Program-made: the position numbers and the translations under genes
Source of the DNA: an uncultured Bacteriovorax sp.
GTDB taxonomy: Bacteria > Bdellovibrionota > Bacteriovoracia > Bacteriovoracales > Bacteriovoracaceae
NCBI GenBank assembly: GCA_946480715.1
Contig: CAMLKK010000004.1
Location: forward strand, 62,001-126,000
DNA: 64,000 bases
Direction of reading: 5' to 3'
In this document: positions 16,029 through 25,200 of the stretch, piece after piece
How the letters are laid out: every line of letters starts with the position of its first letter
Position numbering within the stretch: position 1 is the stretch's first letter
The notes under the pieces: model-generated
What the model saw: the letters and a program-made list of their open reading frames with translations, nothing else
The model's database searches: none
What the model was told of the DNA's origin: nothing

Positions 16029-18449
16029 CTATACCGTTTCTGGGTGCTCGACTTTAGGAAGTTGAGCTAAGAGAAGAATAGGTACGATTAGGAAAATTGA
16101 ACCAAATACGTAAGGAGACCAAGCTCCATATTTATAGTAAGCAATCGCTGAAAGAATTGGACCTACTACTCGCGCTAAGGCCCCCATTGATCTGAAAATC
16201 CCTACACTTCTACCTTGCTCTTCTGGTGGTGTATAAAACGTTATGAGCGTCGTCAGACACGGCATAATCATCGCTGATCCGCATGCTAAGAAGAAAAGTC
16301 CTGCATAAAGCATAAGCGACGAATAAGCGCCGGCAATAAGGAGAAGACCTGGAATCAGTTGGGCCATTCCAAAGATGGCGAGTTTCTTTTCACCAATCGT
16401 TGAAGCTTTCCTACGAACGAATCCCCCTTGAACGAAGGCAATGATGAATCCGATGTAAATGAAAATGTAAGCATTCTGCATTGATGTGTAATTCAATCTT
16501 TCAGCTGCAAGAAATGTTAACGTGAATTCCATTCCTGAGAAGGCCGCAAGAAATAGAAAGTAACCCAAGTTAACAATATTCACTCCCGGATACGGTAATG
16601 GTTTAAAAAGTTTAAAGATGTTTGCACTTCTTTCAGTTGTCACCTCACCTCTTTTTTCTGGAGGTAAACTTTCTTTAAATTTGGTTGAAATCCAGAAAGT
16701 ATTGAAGATGGAAAGGAAGAAGGCAAAGGCCGCTGGCATGGAGAATGGGTTCACACCATACTCAACAGATGAAGGGAAAATTTTTGTAAGATCAATTAGC
16801 GACAAGACACCACCAAAGGCCGGTCCAACAACAAATCCTAAAGCGAATGCAATTCCAATAATCGCCATTCCTTTTGATCTGTTTTCTTTTGTTGTGACAT
16901 CGGCAACAACGGCCGTGGCCGTTGAAATGTTTCCTCCCATAATGCCGTCGATGATTCGGGAAATGATGAGCAATGTGAAAGAGCCGGAGAAAAACCAGAT
17001 CGCATAACCAATGGCCATACCTGCCATTGAACGAACAAGAACTGGTTTACGACCGATTTTATCTGACCAAGCTCCCCATAGAGGTGCGGCCACAAATTGC
17101 AGCGAAGAATAGATGGCCCCTAACATTCCACCGAATAAAACGACAGATGAAAAAGACCCAGTAGAGCTAGCTGTATAATCTGAAATCGTTTGGATCGATC
17201 CAAAGATGGCCTTTAAAAAGACGTTATCCGCATCTACTGTCAAATAGTGTTTAGCTAAACTTGGAAATAAAGGAAAGATAATCGAGAACCCAACAAGATC
17301 GAGAAAAATAGTCAGGGCCACAATAGAGATTGAAGATTTCGCTTCTTTCGTCAGAGGTGTGGACTTTTGTTTTAGTTCTTTGGCGCTCATGATTTCAAAT
17401 TCCTTATAGTCGCTATGCTTGAGTTCATAAAAATCTTTTTCACGTTCATCACTGCTGGCGAGACATTGATTCTCAACGAAGTTTGCGAAGTCACGGCACC
17501 AGCCTGCATTGTCGTTGAGGCATGGAATGAAATGAATATCGCCACCATGTTCGTGGGCCGTTTCTTTTAATTCAGTTCCTAGCTCATCCAACGTTTCTAA
17601 ACAGTCTGCAACAAAACTTGGAGAATAGACAGCTAAGTTTTTCTCCCCTTTTTTCACGAGGGAGATAACTGTATCTTCCGTGTAAGGCGTAAGCCACTCT
17701 TCAGATCCAAAACGTGATTGAAATGTCATAGTCACTTGTTGCTGAGGAATATTTTTCAAACGCTCACGAATGAGAAAGAACGTTTCATAACAGTGTTTGT
17801 AATAAACATCGCCTTTTTGAACGACTCTTCTTTTTTGAATACCGTGAAAAGTGAGCAGTAAACGATCAATCGTTACACCCTTTGCTTTAAAAGAAGCGAG
17901 ATACTCATCGATCTGAGCGGCACTATGATCGATAAAAGCTTTTGTGGTGTGAAAGTTTGTGACGATGCTGATTTCGGGAATCTTTACTCGTTCTTTAATC
18001 ACATGAGCGAGACCATCAATACCAGACGCAATAGTTGATTCTGAGTACTGCGGAAACATCGGGATTACTTTTAATTTAGTGGCCGGATTTGGATCTTTCT
18101 CCCAATCGTCCCACACGTCACTCACCCGCGGTTCAGACAATAAAAAAGCATGATTGACTTCAACTTTTGGTGAACGAATATAAGTTCTCACGCGATCAGC
18201 GAAATCTTTGGTGATTGTCAAAAGAGGAAAGCTCTTTCCATCCCAGATGCGACGGTACAGGCGGGCCGAATTCTTAGGTCTAAAAGGCAAAACAAATAAA
18301 TAAAGAATGGTTTTCCAAAGGAGAGGATTAATGTCCACAACTCGGGGATCAACTAGAAATTCCTTCAAAAAAGTGCGTACGTCTTTCACTTCAGGACTCT
18401 TAGGCGACCCTAATTGGACAAAAACGACCTTGGTTTTTCCTTCACTCAC
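16029..18449 (-). CDS. hemH: Ferrochelatase fused to an MFS transporter
   Basis: A single 806-residue frame. Residues 1-345 are ferrochelatase, which inserts Fe(II) into protoporphyrin (or coproporphyrin); catalytic H202 (TFHGIQ) and E285 (DCLETL) are present, and the QSRFGSEEW region is typical. Residues about 370-806 form a 12-segment major facilitator transporter of the TCR/DHA1 drug-exporter type, with the motif-A-like sequence GAWSDKIGRKPV. GTG start at 18449 follows AAGGAAG by 7 bases. The fusion suggests that haem or a porphyrin is handed to an exporter, or that the transporter supplies substrate; that is inference. It precedes the hydroxylase-GH3 gene on the same strand, 54 bases away. 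It is far from the haem operon at 57.7-64 kb. Confidence 0.88.
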   Translation of the reverse strand: MSEGKTKVVFVQLGSPKSPEVKDVRTFLKEFLVDPRVVDINPLLWKTILYLFVLPFRPKNSARLYRRIWDGKSFPLLTITKDFADRVRTYIRSPKVEVNHAFLLSEPRVSDVWDDWEKDPNPATKLKVIPMFPQYSESTIASGIDGLAHVIKERVKIPEISIVTNFHTTKAFIDHSAAQIDEYLASFKAKGVTIDRLLLTFHGIQKRRVVQKGDVYYKHCYETFFLIRERLKNIPQQQVTMTFQSRFGSEEWLTPYTEDTVISLVKKGEKNLAVYSPSFVADCLETLDELGTELKETAHEHGGDIHFIPCLNDNAGWCRDFANFVENQCLASSDEREKDFYELKHSDYKEFEIMSAKELKQKSTPLTKEAKSSISIVALTIFLDLVGFSIIFPLFPSLAKHYLTVDADNVFLKAIFGSIQTISDYTASSTGSFSSVVLFGGMLGAIYSSLQFVAAPLWGAWSDKIGRKPVLVRSMAGMAIGYAIWFFSGSFTLLIISRIIDGIMGGNISTATAVVADVTTKENRSKGMAIIGIAFALGFVVGPAFGGVLSLIDLTKIFPSSVEYGVNPFSMPAAFAFFLSIFNTFWISTKFKESLPPEKRGEVTTERSANIFKLFKPLPYPGVNIVNLGYFLFLAAFSGMEFTLTFLAAERLNYTSMQNAYIFIYIGFIIAFVQGGFVRRKASTIGEKKLAIFGMAQLIPGLLLIAGAYSSLMLYAGLFFLACGSAMIMPCLTTLITFYTPPEEQGRSVGIFRSMGALARVVGPILSAIAYYKYGAWSPYVFGSIFLIVPILLLAQLPKVEHPETV

Positions 18450-18524
18450 GGCTTTCTTCCTTTTGGTTTATTTGCTATAAGAGAGTATTATCAAAAGTGT
18501 ACGAATTCGACTATGGGAATAGGT

Positions 18525-19058
18525 ATGAAAAAGCTTAGACAGACCCCTAAATCTAAAACCGCAACTAGAGCTTCTGAGCTCTCGGATTTCGTTTTAGGCG
18601 AAAAGGAAACCCACTACCCTACGACCTACTCTCCAGACGTGCTAGAGGCCTTTTCTAACAAGAATCCGGGCAAGATCGCATGGACGACATTCGTCTGTAC
18701 GGAATTTACGTCTCTCTGTCCCAAAACGGCGCAACCCGATTTTGCTAAAATTTTCATTAACTACATTGCCGATAAAACGATGGTGGAATCAAAATCATTA
18801 AAGCTTTATCTTTTCAGCTTTAGAAACCATGGTGACTTCCACGAAGATTGTGTTCAGAAAATTTGTGATGACCTAGCTAAATTAATGAAGCCGCATTATT
18901 TGGAAGTTGTTGGTGAATTCACGCCACGTGGTGGAATCGCTATTTTCCCATATGCCAGCATGTCGTCAAACGACAAAAAATTTGTTGCCCTTCGTGAGCA
19001 GCGAATGATGAATTATGCTCCAGGAAAATACTCAATGGAGCTTTCTCGACTTTACTAA
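18525..19058 (+). CDS. queF: NADPH-dependent preQ0 reductase (queuosine synthesis)
   Basis: Reduces 7-cyano-7-deazaguanine (preQ0) to preQ1 in queuosine biosynthesis, using NADPH. The 177-residue length is the short (Bacillus-type) class, not the long E. coli type. Seen: catalytic C65 and D72 in CPKTAQPD, the QueF signature ESKSLKLYLFSFRNHGDFHE (88-107), and TPRGGI near the end. The ATG at 18525 is favoured by AATAGG directly upstream; ATG at 18513 is possible. It is divergent from hemH-MFS and followed 26 bases later by tatA. Confidence 0.95.
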   Translation: MKKLRQTPKSKTATRASELSDFVLGEKETHYPTTYSPDVLEAFSNKNPGKIAWTTFVCTEFTSLCPKTAQPDFAKIFINYIADKTMVESKSLKLYLFSFRNHGDFHEDCVQKICDDLAKLMKPHYLEVVGEFTPRGGIAIFPYASMSSNDKKFVALREQRMMNYAPGKYSMELSRLY

Positions 19059-19084
19059 TGCGCAATTAAAAAAGGAAAACTTAT

Positions 19085-19255
19085 ATGGGTATCGGATTAA
19101 CAGAAGGACTTCTCATCGCGGCCATCGCCATTCTTTGTTTTGGTGGAAAAAAAATTCCTCAGCTTGGACGCACACTTGGTGAATCAATCAAAGGATTCAA
19201 AGAAGGGATGAAAGAAGAACCAAAAGACGGCGACGACACTAAAAAGAATTCTTAA
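19085..19255 (+). CDS. tatA: Twin-arginine translocase subunit TatA/E
   Basis: A 56-residue membrane protein, pore-forming component of the Tat export system for folded proteins. It has a short N-terminal membrane helix (residues about 4-19), the FGGKKIPQLG hinge, an amphipathic helix (GRTLGESIKGFKEG) and a charged tail, the standard TatA/E plan. AAAAGGAAAAC lies upstream. Its last 4 bases overlap the convergent SIS gene. tatB and tatC are not in the window. Confidence 0.92.
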   Translation: MGIGLTEGLLIAAIAILCFGGKKIPQLGRTLGESIKGFKEGMKEEPKDGDDTKKNS

Positions 19256-20823
19256 TTCTTTTTAGTGTTACTGATTTCTTCGACCATCTTAAGAACTAAG
19301 GCCTGATCTCTCGGCACATCATCTTTTAATTGGAAACAAGTATGCACCAGATCCGCATAACTCGCATTGATGCCTTTTTGGTGCAGTAAAAAATGTGCGT
19401 ACCTAACAGCACGATCAACAAGTTTATTGTTACTCGCTCTTACCCACGTCATGAGATTTGATTCGTATCGCCCCATGCGCCCCATGATTAATGTCGAAAG
19501 ATTATTCATAAGAATTTTTAGAACAAGATGAGCTGAAAGAAAGTTTAATTCTCCAAGCGGAAGTTCTTTTTTTAGATCACCTAACTTAAATTCAATCGCG
19601 TTTTTTTCAGGATTAAATGTGATCACAAAATAGTGATGCGTTTTCGGTAAATATTTTGTTCTATGTTTTGTCAGCTGAGCAGAAAAATCAAATCCCATTA
19701 AACGATCGTACGTTGTTTGATCGGTGATTTCCTTCCAATGAAAACAGCGAGGCTCTCTACTTAAAAGGTCAAACCATGCCTTTTTCGACTCTTCGACCTG
19801 ACGAAAATAGAGATATGAAAGTGACGGATTCTTCACATCATCTTGCTGGTTTTCAAAAGGATACAAACTAAACGTTGGTGATCGCTCCGTCGTATCTGTG
19901 AGAATACTGATTCCCAGATACGAATCAGTTTCGTAAAGAATGTATTCGCCACGTTTGTAAATTTCGCTTTCTTCTTTAATAAATGGGGCAAGAAAATTAA
20001 AGTCACATGTCTTCACAAATTCAATCATGCGAAGAGCTTCTTTTTCCATTTCAGTATAAGTTTGGTCGAAATACCACAGACACAATCCTACACTGTACAT
20101 GAGAATTGTTGTCGCCTGCATGCGTGTACTTCCTGTAAGTGCCATAGGCCCAACAGAAAGATTTATTTTTTCAATGCGCGGATTTTTAATCACTTCTTTC
20201 GAGCGTTCTGCTGTGTTGATTAAAATCTCATCCGGATTGCAGTAAAGGAAAAAAGGAGCACGATGAGAAATGCGGGAAGCCGCCTGAGTGGCCCCAATAA
20301 CAAATGGAGTTTCTCCGCCCTCTGTTGTCGATATAAGGAGATCTCCATCTTTAAATCCCAATTCAAGAAGCTGACGTTCACCGAATTCAGGATAGTCTTC
20401 AAACTTTTCCACTGAGTGAATGAGGGCCACATCACCGCCGGCCATAAAACTCACAATGCGATCTTTGAGTTCAACATTATTTTCACGTTGATGGCGCCAA
20501 ATCGTTTCAAGAGCGAGCGAGAGTCTTCCAGTAGCTCCACAGCCACATAGATAAATGTTATTGCCGGATTTAAGTGTGTCTTCAATGCGCTCTTTTAAAA
20601 ATTTCAAAGCAAAGAGAGAAGTTTTCACTTTGGTGAACACATCGAGATCAATGTTTTTGATGGTATTAATCGCCTTCTCTAAATTTGCTTGCGCATCCGT
20701 AGATAGGGTTACCGTTTTTGGGTGTGGTGTTTCTGTAGGAAGATTGCCGAGACGAAATTGTTGGGAGATTTTTAAGAATTCGTTCGCGAGTTCAGCTCGT
20801 GATTTGCGCTTTTGTTCATCCAT
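19252..20823 (-). CDS. MurQ/GKRP-family double-SIS sugar-phosphate protein
   Basis: A 523-residue protein with two sugar-isomerase (SIS) domains, resembling N-acetylmuramate-6-phosphate etherase (MurQ) and the vertebrate glucokinase regulatory protein, which is also double. Seen: GCGATGRLS (94-102), the candidate etherase acids E106 and E139 (matching the MurQ pair), STTEGGETPF (165-174) and SVGPMALTGSTRM (223-235). Known MurQ enzymes (about 300 residues) cleave the lactyl ether during peptidoglycan recycling. The C-terminal half, about 220 residues, is divergent. It follows a lone receiver-domain gene by 25 bases on the same strand. Enzyme versus regulatory role is unresolved. Confidence 0.72.
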   Translation of the reverse strand: MDEQKRKSRAELANEFLKISQQFRLGNLPTETPHPKTVTLSTDAQANLEKAINTIKNIDLDVFTKVKTSLFALKFLKERIEDTLKSGNNIYLCGCGATGRLSLALETIWRHQRENNVELKDRIVSFMAGGDVALIHSVEKFEDYPEFGERQLLELGFKDGDLLISTTEGGETPFVIGATQAASRISHRAPFFLYCNPDEILINTAERSKEVIKNPRIEKINLSVGPMALTGSTRMQATTILMYSVGLCLWYFDQTYTEMEKEALRMIEFVKTCDFNFLAPFIKEESEIYKRGEYILYETDSYLGISILTDTTERSPTFSLYPFENQQDDVKNPSLSYLYFRQVEESKKAWFDLLSREPRCFHWKEITDQTTYDRLMGFDFSAQLTKHRTKYLPKTHHYFVITFNPEKNAIEFKLGDLKKELPLGELNFLSAHLVLKILMNNLSTLIMGRMGRYESNLMTWVRASNNKLVDRAVRYAHFLLHQKGINASYADLVHTCFQLKDDVPRDQALVLKMVEEISNTKKN

Positions 20824-20848
20824 GATTAAAGCATGCCTTTATGTGAAA

Positions 20849-21220
20849 TTAATTTTTCAGGTCATTTATAATTCTCTTCATTATTTCTTCCAGGTCAAAT
20901 GGTTTTAGGATTAAGGCGCGCCCCCCTTGGTCTCTCAATTCACTTTCATTTAATTCGAGTGCTCCTGTCAGTAAATAGAAGTATGGCATGACTTCGTAGT
21001 GATTTCTTAGCTGACGAAGAAGCTCAAGTCCGCTCATCTCAGGCATCTGAGAATCTGAAATGATAACTTTAATATGAGGGTGCTCTCTGCAGACATTTAA
21101 GGCCTCAGTGGCCGAGCGTGCGGTGATCAATGAAAATCCGGGAATGGCAAACATCTCTTGATACATGTCCAGTAAGTCCTGGTCATCATCAACTATTAAA
21201 ATCGTTTGGTTACCTTGCAA
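20849..21220 (-). CDS. Stand-alone response-regulator receiver protein
   Basis: A 123-residue receiver domain with no output domain, like CheY. Seen: acidic pair D11-D12, phospho-acceptor D56 in ISDSQMP, the conserved Thr in LLTG and Lys in LKPFD. It would be phosphorylated by an unlinked histidine kinase and act through protein contacts. It is placed just upstream of the double-SIS gene and probably co-transcribed with it. Confidence 0.9.
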   Translation of the reverse strand: MQGNQTILIVDDDQDLLDMYQEMFAIPGFSLITARSATEALNVCREHPHIKVIISDSQMPEMSGLELLRQLRNHYEVMPYFYLLTGALELNESELRDQGGRALILKPFDLEEIMKRIINDLKN

Positions 21221-21324
21221 TTTTCCTCCGTTGTTTTCTCAATTCATTCTAGATTGAAAAATCAACGATAAAATTTTCTTAAGAATACAGATCGAAGTGA
21301 ATGGATTTAATAGGCATAAAAAAA

Positions 21325-21341
21325 GGAGACTCGAAGTCTCC
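21325..21341 (-). terminator. Rho-independent terminator after khpA
   Basis: Seven-base stem GGAGACT/AGTCTCC with a 3-base loop. On the - strand it is followed by seven T, so it ends the HAD-ffh-rpsP-khpA operon; the + side also has five T. Confidence 0.88.
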
Positions 21342-21381
21342 TTTTTAAAATTGGCCAAGATTTGAGGCACAACAATTTGAA

Positions 21382-21621
21382 TTATTCAATAATTTCAAGG
21401 ACTGAGCGCTTCTTAAGTTTTGTAGAAGCTGCGTTCAGGATCGTTCTCAAAGAGCGGGCCGTGCGACCTTGCTTTCCGATAATCTTTCCTAGGTCAGTCT
21501 TATCCACTTTCAGCTCGATCACCGTCGTTTGTTCACCAACGATTTCGTTAACTGAAACTGCATCTGGCATATCTACCAGTGCTTTACTTACGTAACTAAT
21601 AAGGTCTTTCAACTCACTCAC
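21382..21621 (-). CDS. khpA: KH-domain RNA-binding protein
   Basis: A 79-residue single KH-domain protein of the KhpA/YlqC family. The nucleic-acid-binding GxxG motif is visible in [11 protein letters not shown]. KhpA proteins bind RNA and in other bacteria affect cell division and ribosome-related processes. It is last in the ffh-rpsP-khpA order, a conserved arrangement; rimM, trmD and rplS, often next, are absent here because a terminator follows. Confidence 0.93.
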   Translation of the reverse strand: MSELKDLISYVSKALVDMPDAVSVNEIVGEQTTVIELKVDKTDLGKIIGKQGRTARSLRTILNAASTKLKKRSVLEIIE

Positions 21622-21667
21622 AACAAACCTCCAAACGATCTAAAACTACCGAAGATAATCTTGGTAA

Positions 21668-21910
21668 TTAAAGAGCGATCTTTTGGTTTCTAAGAAGAGT
21701 TCTCACTGTATCTGAAAGAGTTGCCCCTTTTTCTACTAGTGCTTTAAGACGATCTACTTTTACGTTTTTTAGTGAAGTAGCATCGTGTGGGTTATATTGA
21801 CCAAGTTTCTCTAGGAAACCACCATCTCTTGATTTACGTGAATCAGTTACAACAATTGTATAAACTGGATCGTTCTTTCTTCCACCGCGTGAGAGTCTAA
21901 CAGTTAACAT
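21668..21910 (-). CDS. rpsP: Ribosomal protein S16
   Basis: An 80-residue small-subunit ribosomal protein that helps 30S assembly. The N-terminus is typical (VRLSRGGRKNDPVYTIVVTD), followed by RDGGFLEKLGQYNP. Located between ffh and khpA, as in many genomes, with AGGAG before the ATG. Confidence 0.97.
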   Translation of the reverse strand: MLTVRLSRGGRKNDPVYTIVVTDSRKSRDGGFLEKLGQYNPHDATSLKNVKVDRLKALVEKGATLSDTVRTLLRNQKIAL

Positions 21911-22039
21911 CTAAAAATCTCCTCAAATTGAACATCAGCTCTTATGTACATTTAACTTTTTGAACGTTTAATAAGAACAAAAATAAAAACAGATAAAACT
22001 AAATAAATCAAACGGCTTAATTAGTCAAACTTTAAGTCA

Positions 22040-23500
22040 TTAAAAATAGCCTTTTCCCCAGGGACCTTTGCCGCTTTTTTCTTTCTTTTTCCCCTGGCCT
22101 CCTAAATCACCAAAAGGATTCATGGCGTTAGGATCTGCCCTAAATCCTTTCTTTTGACCAAATCCTGGCATGCCCGGCATCCCGCCGCCATTCATCATGG
22201 CCGAGAGACCTCCCATCATTTGCTCCATTTGCTTAAACTTTCCTAAAAAGTCGCGCACAGAGTCTTCAGAGTTCCCAGAACCGCTTGCGATTCTTTTTAG
22301 ACGGCTATCTTTGATGAGTTTGTAATTTTGGCGTTCTTGTTTCGTCATCGATGAAATGATGACTTTCATTTTTTTCATTTCATTTTCAGCTGGAGAGAGA
22401 TCACCAATCTGGCGAAGCATTCCACCCATACCTGGAATCATTTTAAGAATGCTTGTCATGCTTCCAAGAGAATTCATCATCTCCATTTGTTTCATGAAAT
22501 CATCAACGGTGAATTTCCCTTTCTGGAAATTTTTCATCATGCTTTCAGCGTCTTTTTCATCGATTGTTTCTTGCGCTTTTTCTACTAAAGAAACGACGTC
22601 TCCCATATCGAGAATGCGTTTTGCGAGACGATCCGGGTGAAAGAGCTCGAGGTCTTTCATCTTCTCGCCCATCGATACATATCGAATAGGAACACCAGTC
22701 ACGTGTCTGATTGAAAGGGCCGCTCCCCCTTTTGCATCTGAATCCATTTTTGAAAGGACAATCCCCGTTACACCAATAGCATCGTGGAACGCTTTAGAGA
22801 CGTTTACGGCCTCTTGTCCTGTCATCGCATCAGCAACCATCAACACTTCTGGTTTTTGTGATTCAAGGGCGATTTTAACTTCTTTAAGCTGTCCCATAAG
22901 TTCTTCATCAACGTGCAGACGTCCGGCCGTATCGATGATAACAACTGACTTGTGACGTTTACGAGCTTCTTCCATCGCTGCAAGAGCAATTTCTTTCGGA
23001 TGAAGATTGAGATCTGAATCAAAAATATCGACACCGATTTGGCCGGCGAGCGTTTGTAGTTGCGCTTTAGCGGCCGGACGGAAAGTATCAGCAGGAACTA
23101 AGAGAACATCTTTTTTCTTTTTGTTTTTTAAGTGCAGAGCAAGTTTTCCAGAGAATGTTGTCTTCCCTTGCCCGTTTAATCCCACAACGAGAATCGGAAC
23201 AATTCCCGGACGCTCGAGATTGATTTCTTCATTAGCATCACCCATGATTTTTGCGAGTTCATCATGCATGATTTTTACAAATTGCTCTCCCGGATTTACT
23301 CCACGGATAACTTTTTCACCAAGAGATTTTTCTTTAACTGAGTTAACGAATTCTTTAACAACTTTGAAATTTACGTCAGCTTCCAGAAGTGCTGTACGCA
23401 CATCTTTCAATGTTTCTTCAATATTCTCTTCTGTGATTTTAGATTTTCCCTGAATTGCTTTGAAGGCATTCGAGAACTTTTCACTGAGTGTATCAAACAT
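22040..23500 (-). CDS. ffh: Signal recognition particle protein
   Basis: SRP54-type GTPase that binds signal sequences and targets membrane proteins to FtsY and the translocon. The 486-residue protein has an N-domain, a GTPase domain with GLNGQGKTT (about 108-116) and DTAGRLHVDEE, and a methionine-rich M domain that binds 4.5S RNA and signals. The C-terminal tail has extra Gly/Met/Lys (GMPGMPGFG and so on). It starts 11 bases after the HAD gene stop. Confidence 0.98.
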   Translation of the reverse strand: MFDTLSEKFSNAFKAIQGKSKITEENIEETLKDVRTALLEADVNFKVVKEFVNSVKEKSLGEKVIRGVNPGEQFVKIMHDELAKIMGDANEEINLERPGIVPILVVGLNGQGKTTFSGKLALHLKNKKKKDVLLVPADTFRPAAKAQLQTLAGQIGVDIFDSDLNLHPKEIALAAMEEARKRHKSVVIIDTAGRLHVDEELMGQLKEVKIALESQKPEVLMVADAMTGQEAVNVSKAFHDAIGVTGIVLSKMDSDAKGGAALSIRHVTGVPIRYVSMGEKMKDLELFHPDRLAKRILDMGDVVSLVEKAQETIDEKDAESMMKNFQKGKFTVDDFMKQMEMMNSLGSMTSILKMIPGMGGMLRQIGDLSPAENEMKKMKVIISSMTKQERQNYKLIKDSRLKRIASGSGNSEDSVRDFLGKFKQMEQMMGGLSAMMNGGGMPGMPGFGQKKGFRADPNAMNPFGDLGGQGKKKEKSGKGPWGKGYF

Positions 23501-23511
23501 GATTTTTCCTT

Positions 23512-24021
23512 TTACAGTTGCACATTAAATTTTTTAGCAATGATTGATCGACAGTCGTCTACTCTGCTAGCTAGCAGCGGAGTCATTTTCTTAAACTGTT
23601 CGAGATGACGTGAACTATACCAGAGCGCACCGATGACATCCACTCCAAATGCAGTCGCCCCTTCGATATCTGAGGGACTATCACCGATATGAATGATTTT
23701 CTCTTTCGCATAACCCGCACTCACCTGAATGAGTCCCTGGGGATGCGGCTTTGAAAGTCCATCGTCGTAACAAAAGATGTTTCCAAAAAGCGGGGCGATT
23801 TCCAGTTTTTTTATACTGTTGATGGTTGAGGCGCGAGGTCTCGCCGTCCAGATCGCCAGCTCAAAACCTAAATTCTTTAGATCAAAAAGCAGGTCGCGAA
23901 CCCCAGGAAACAACTGGAATTCACGAAAGTCGGTGTTCACTAAAGTTCCGTCATGATCCCAAATGATGAGACCGCGATTATTTAAGTGGTTACTATGGCC
24001 GTGAATATTTTTTTGATCCAT
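23512..24021 (-). CDS. HAD-superfamily hydrolase
   Basis: A 169-residue haloacid-dehalogenase-fold phosphatase. Motif I is DHDGT (nucleophile and acid pair), motif II is WTARP, then the KPHP loop and the GDSPSDIEGA motif IV. It resembles phosphoglycolate-phosphatase-type enzymes but is short, with a small or no cap. It leads the operon with ffh. Substrate unknown. Confidence 0.85.
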   Translation of the reverse strand: MDQKNIHGHSNHLNNRGLIIWDHDGTLVNTDFREFQLFPGVRDLLFDLKNLGFELAIWTARPRASTINSIKKLEIAPLFGNIFCYDDGLSKPHPQGLIQVSAGYAKEKIIHIGDSPSDIEGATAFGVDVIGALWYSSRHLEQFKKMTPLLASRVDDCRSIIAKKFNVQL

Positions 24022-24085
24022 TACTCACTCATTGACTAGGTGTCCAAGGCTTGCTACCTAAGAGGTTCAAACACCAGGCGAAATC

Positions 24086-25171
24086 ATGACAAATAATGGC
24101 CCATTTAGTACGGAACTTCAAAAAAAAATCGACCTTCTCAAAGCGCGTCGCAAACCTGTGCGCTTAGGAGAAATTCATTTTGATTCACCTCTGCTACTTG
24201 CTCCCATGTCATCAATCTGCACAGCACCTTTTCGTCGTTTAATGGAAGATCTCGGAGCTGGTGGAACGGTTTCAGAACTCATTTCCTGTCATGGAATCAA
24301 TTACAAAAATGTTCGCACGCGTGACATGCTGAAAATTGATCCGCACGAAAAAAATATTGGACTGCAACTCTTTGGTGAAGGTGCAGAGGCCATGGCCCAG
24401 GCCGCAGTTGTGGCGGAAGAATTTGGACCAAAATTTATCGATATCAATATGGGTTGTCCGGTTAAAAAAGTTGTCGGCACTGGAGCAGGATCTTCGCTTT
24501 TAAAAGACACTTCTACTCTAGGACATTTTTTTTCAACAATAAAAAAATCCATTAAAGTTCCGCTGACCATTAAAATCCGCATTGGTTGGGATCACGATTC
24601 AATCAATGCGATGGAAGTCATTCACATCGCACGCGAAGAAGGTGTTGAATTCGTCGCCGTTCATGGTCGCACTCGCTCGCAACAATACACAGGTCAGGCC
24701 AACTGGGATTTTCTAGAACACCTTGGAGAAAAAGCTCCGTTAGATATCATCGGTAATGGTGATCTTCATACGGCGACACTTGCGCGAAAAAAAATGGAGA
24801 CTACAAAATGTCAGGCCTTGATGCTTGGCCGCGGGCCTCTTCGCAATCCATTTCTTTTTCTCGAACCGTATATCGAAGAAAATGAAAATATCGATTTTAC
24901 TCCTGAAGACTACTATGAAGTTTTAGAAAAACTTGTTGAGTACTCTCGCCCTTACGCTCACACTGATCACACTCTTCTCATCTCAGTTCGCAAGCATCTC
25001 ATCTGGATGGCCGCAGGTTTTAATAACGTCGCTCCTTTCCGCGAGAAAATTTTCAAGACTCCAGATCTTAAAGAGACGATGAAAATTTCAGCTGACTTCT
25101 TCCTCACGATGACTGAAAAGAAAAAGCGTCTGACCGACCATGACTCTTTCATGACCTCTGGTCACGGCTAA
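24086..25171 (+). CDS. dusB: tRNA-dihydrouridine synthase
   Basis: FMN-dependent enzyme that reduces uridines in tRNA to dihydrouridine. Seen in 361 residues: DINMGCPVKKVVGTGAG containing the presumed catalytic Cys, HGRTRSQQYTG, IGNGDL and MLGRGPLRNP, all in the DusB-type TIM-barrel order. The N-terminus carries about 25 extra residues. AGGCG precedes the ATG. It is divergent from the HAD gene. Confidence 0.93.
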   Translation: MTNNGPFSTELQKKIDLLKARRKPVRLGEIHFDSPLLLAPMSSICTAPFRRLMEDLGAGGTVSELISCHGINYKNVRTRDMLKIDPHEKNIGLQLFGEGAEAMAQAAVVAEEFGPKFIDINMGCPVKKVVGTGAGSSLLKDTSTLGHFFSTIKKSIKVPLTIKIRIGWDHDSINAMEVIHIAREEGVEFVAVHGRTRSQQYTGQANWDFLEHLGEKAPLDIIGNGDLHTATLARKKMETTKCQALMLGRGPLRNPFLFLEPYIEENENIDFTPEDYYEVLEKLVEYSRPYAHTDHTLLISVRKHLIWMAAGFNNVAPFREKIFKTPDLKETMKISADFFLTMTEKKKRLTDHDSFMTSGHG

Positions 25172-25200
25172 AATCCGCCTCAAAATTATGCCACCTCATC

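Noticed and set aside
16618..17007. 129-codon frame on the + strand inside hemH-MFS
   Set aside because: It lies wholly within a strong gene on the other strand and has no ribosome site or recognised motif.
23007..23453. 148-codon frame on the + strand inside ffh
   Set aside because: Antisense shadow of the well-supported ffh gene.
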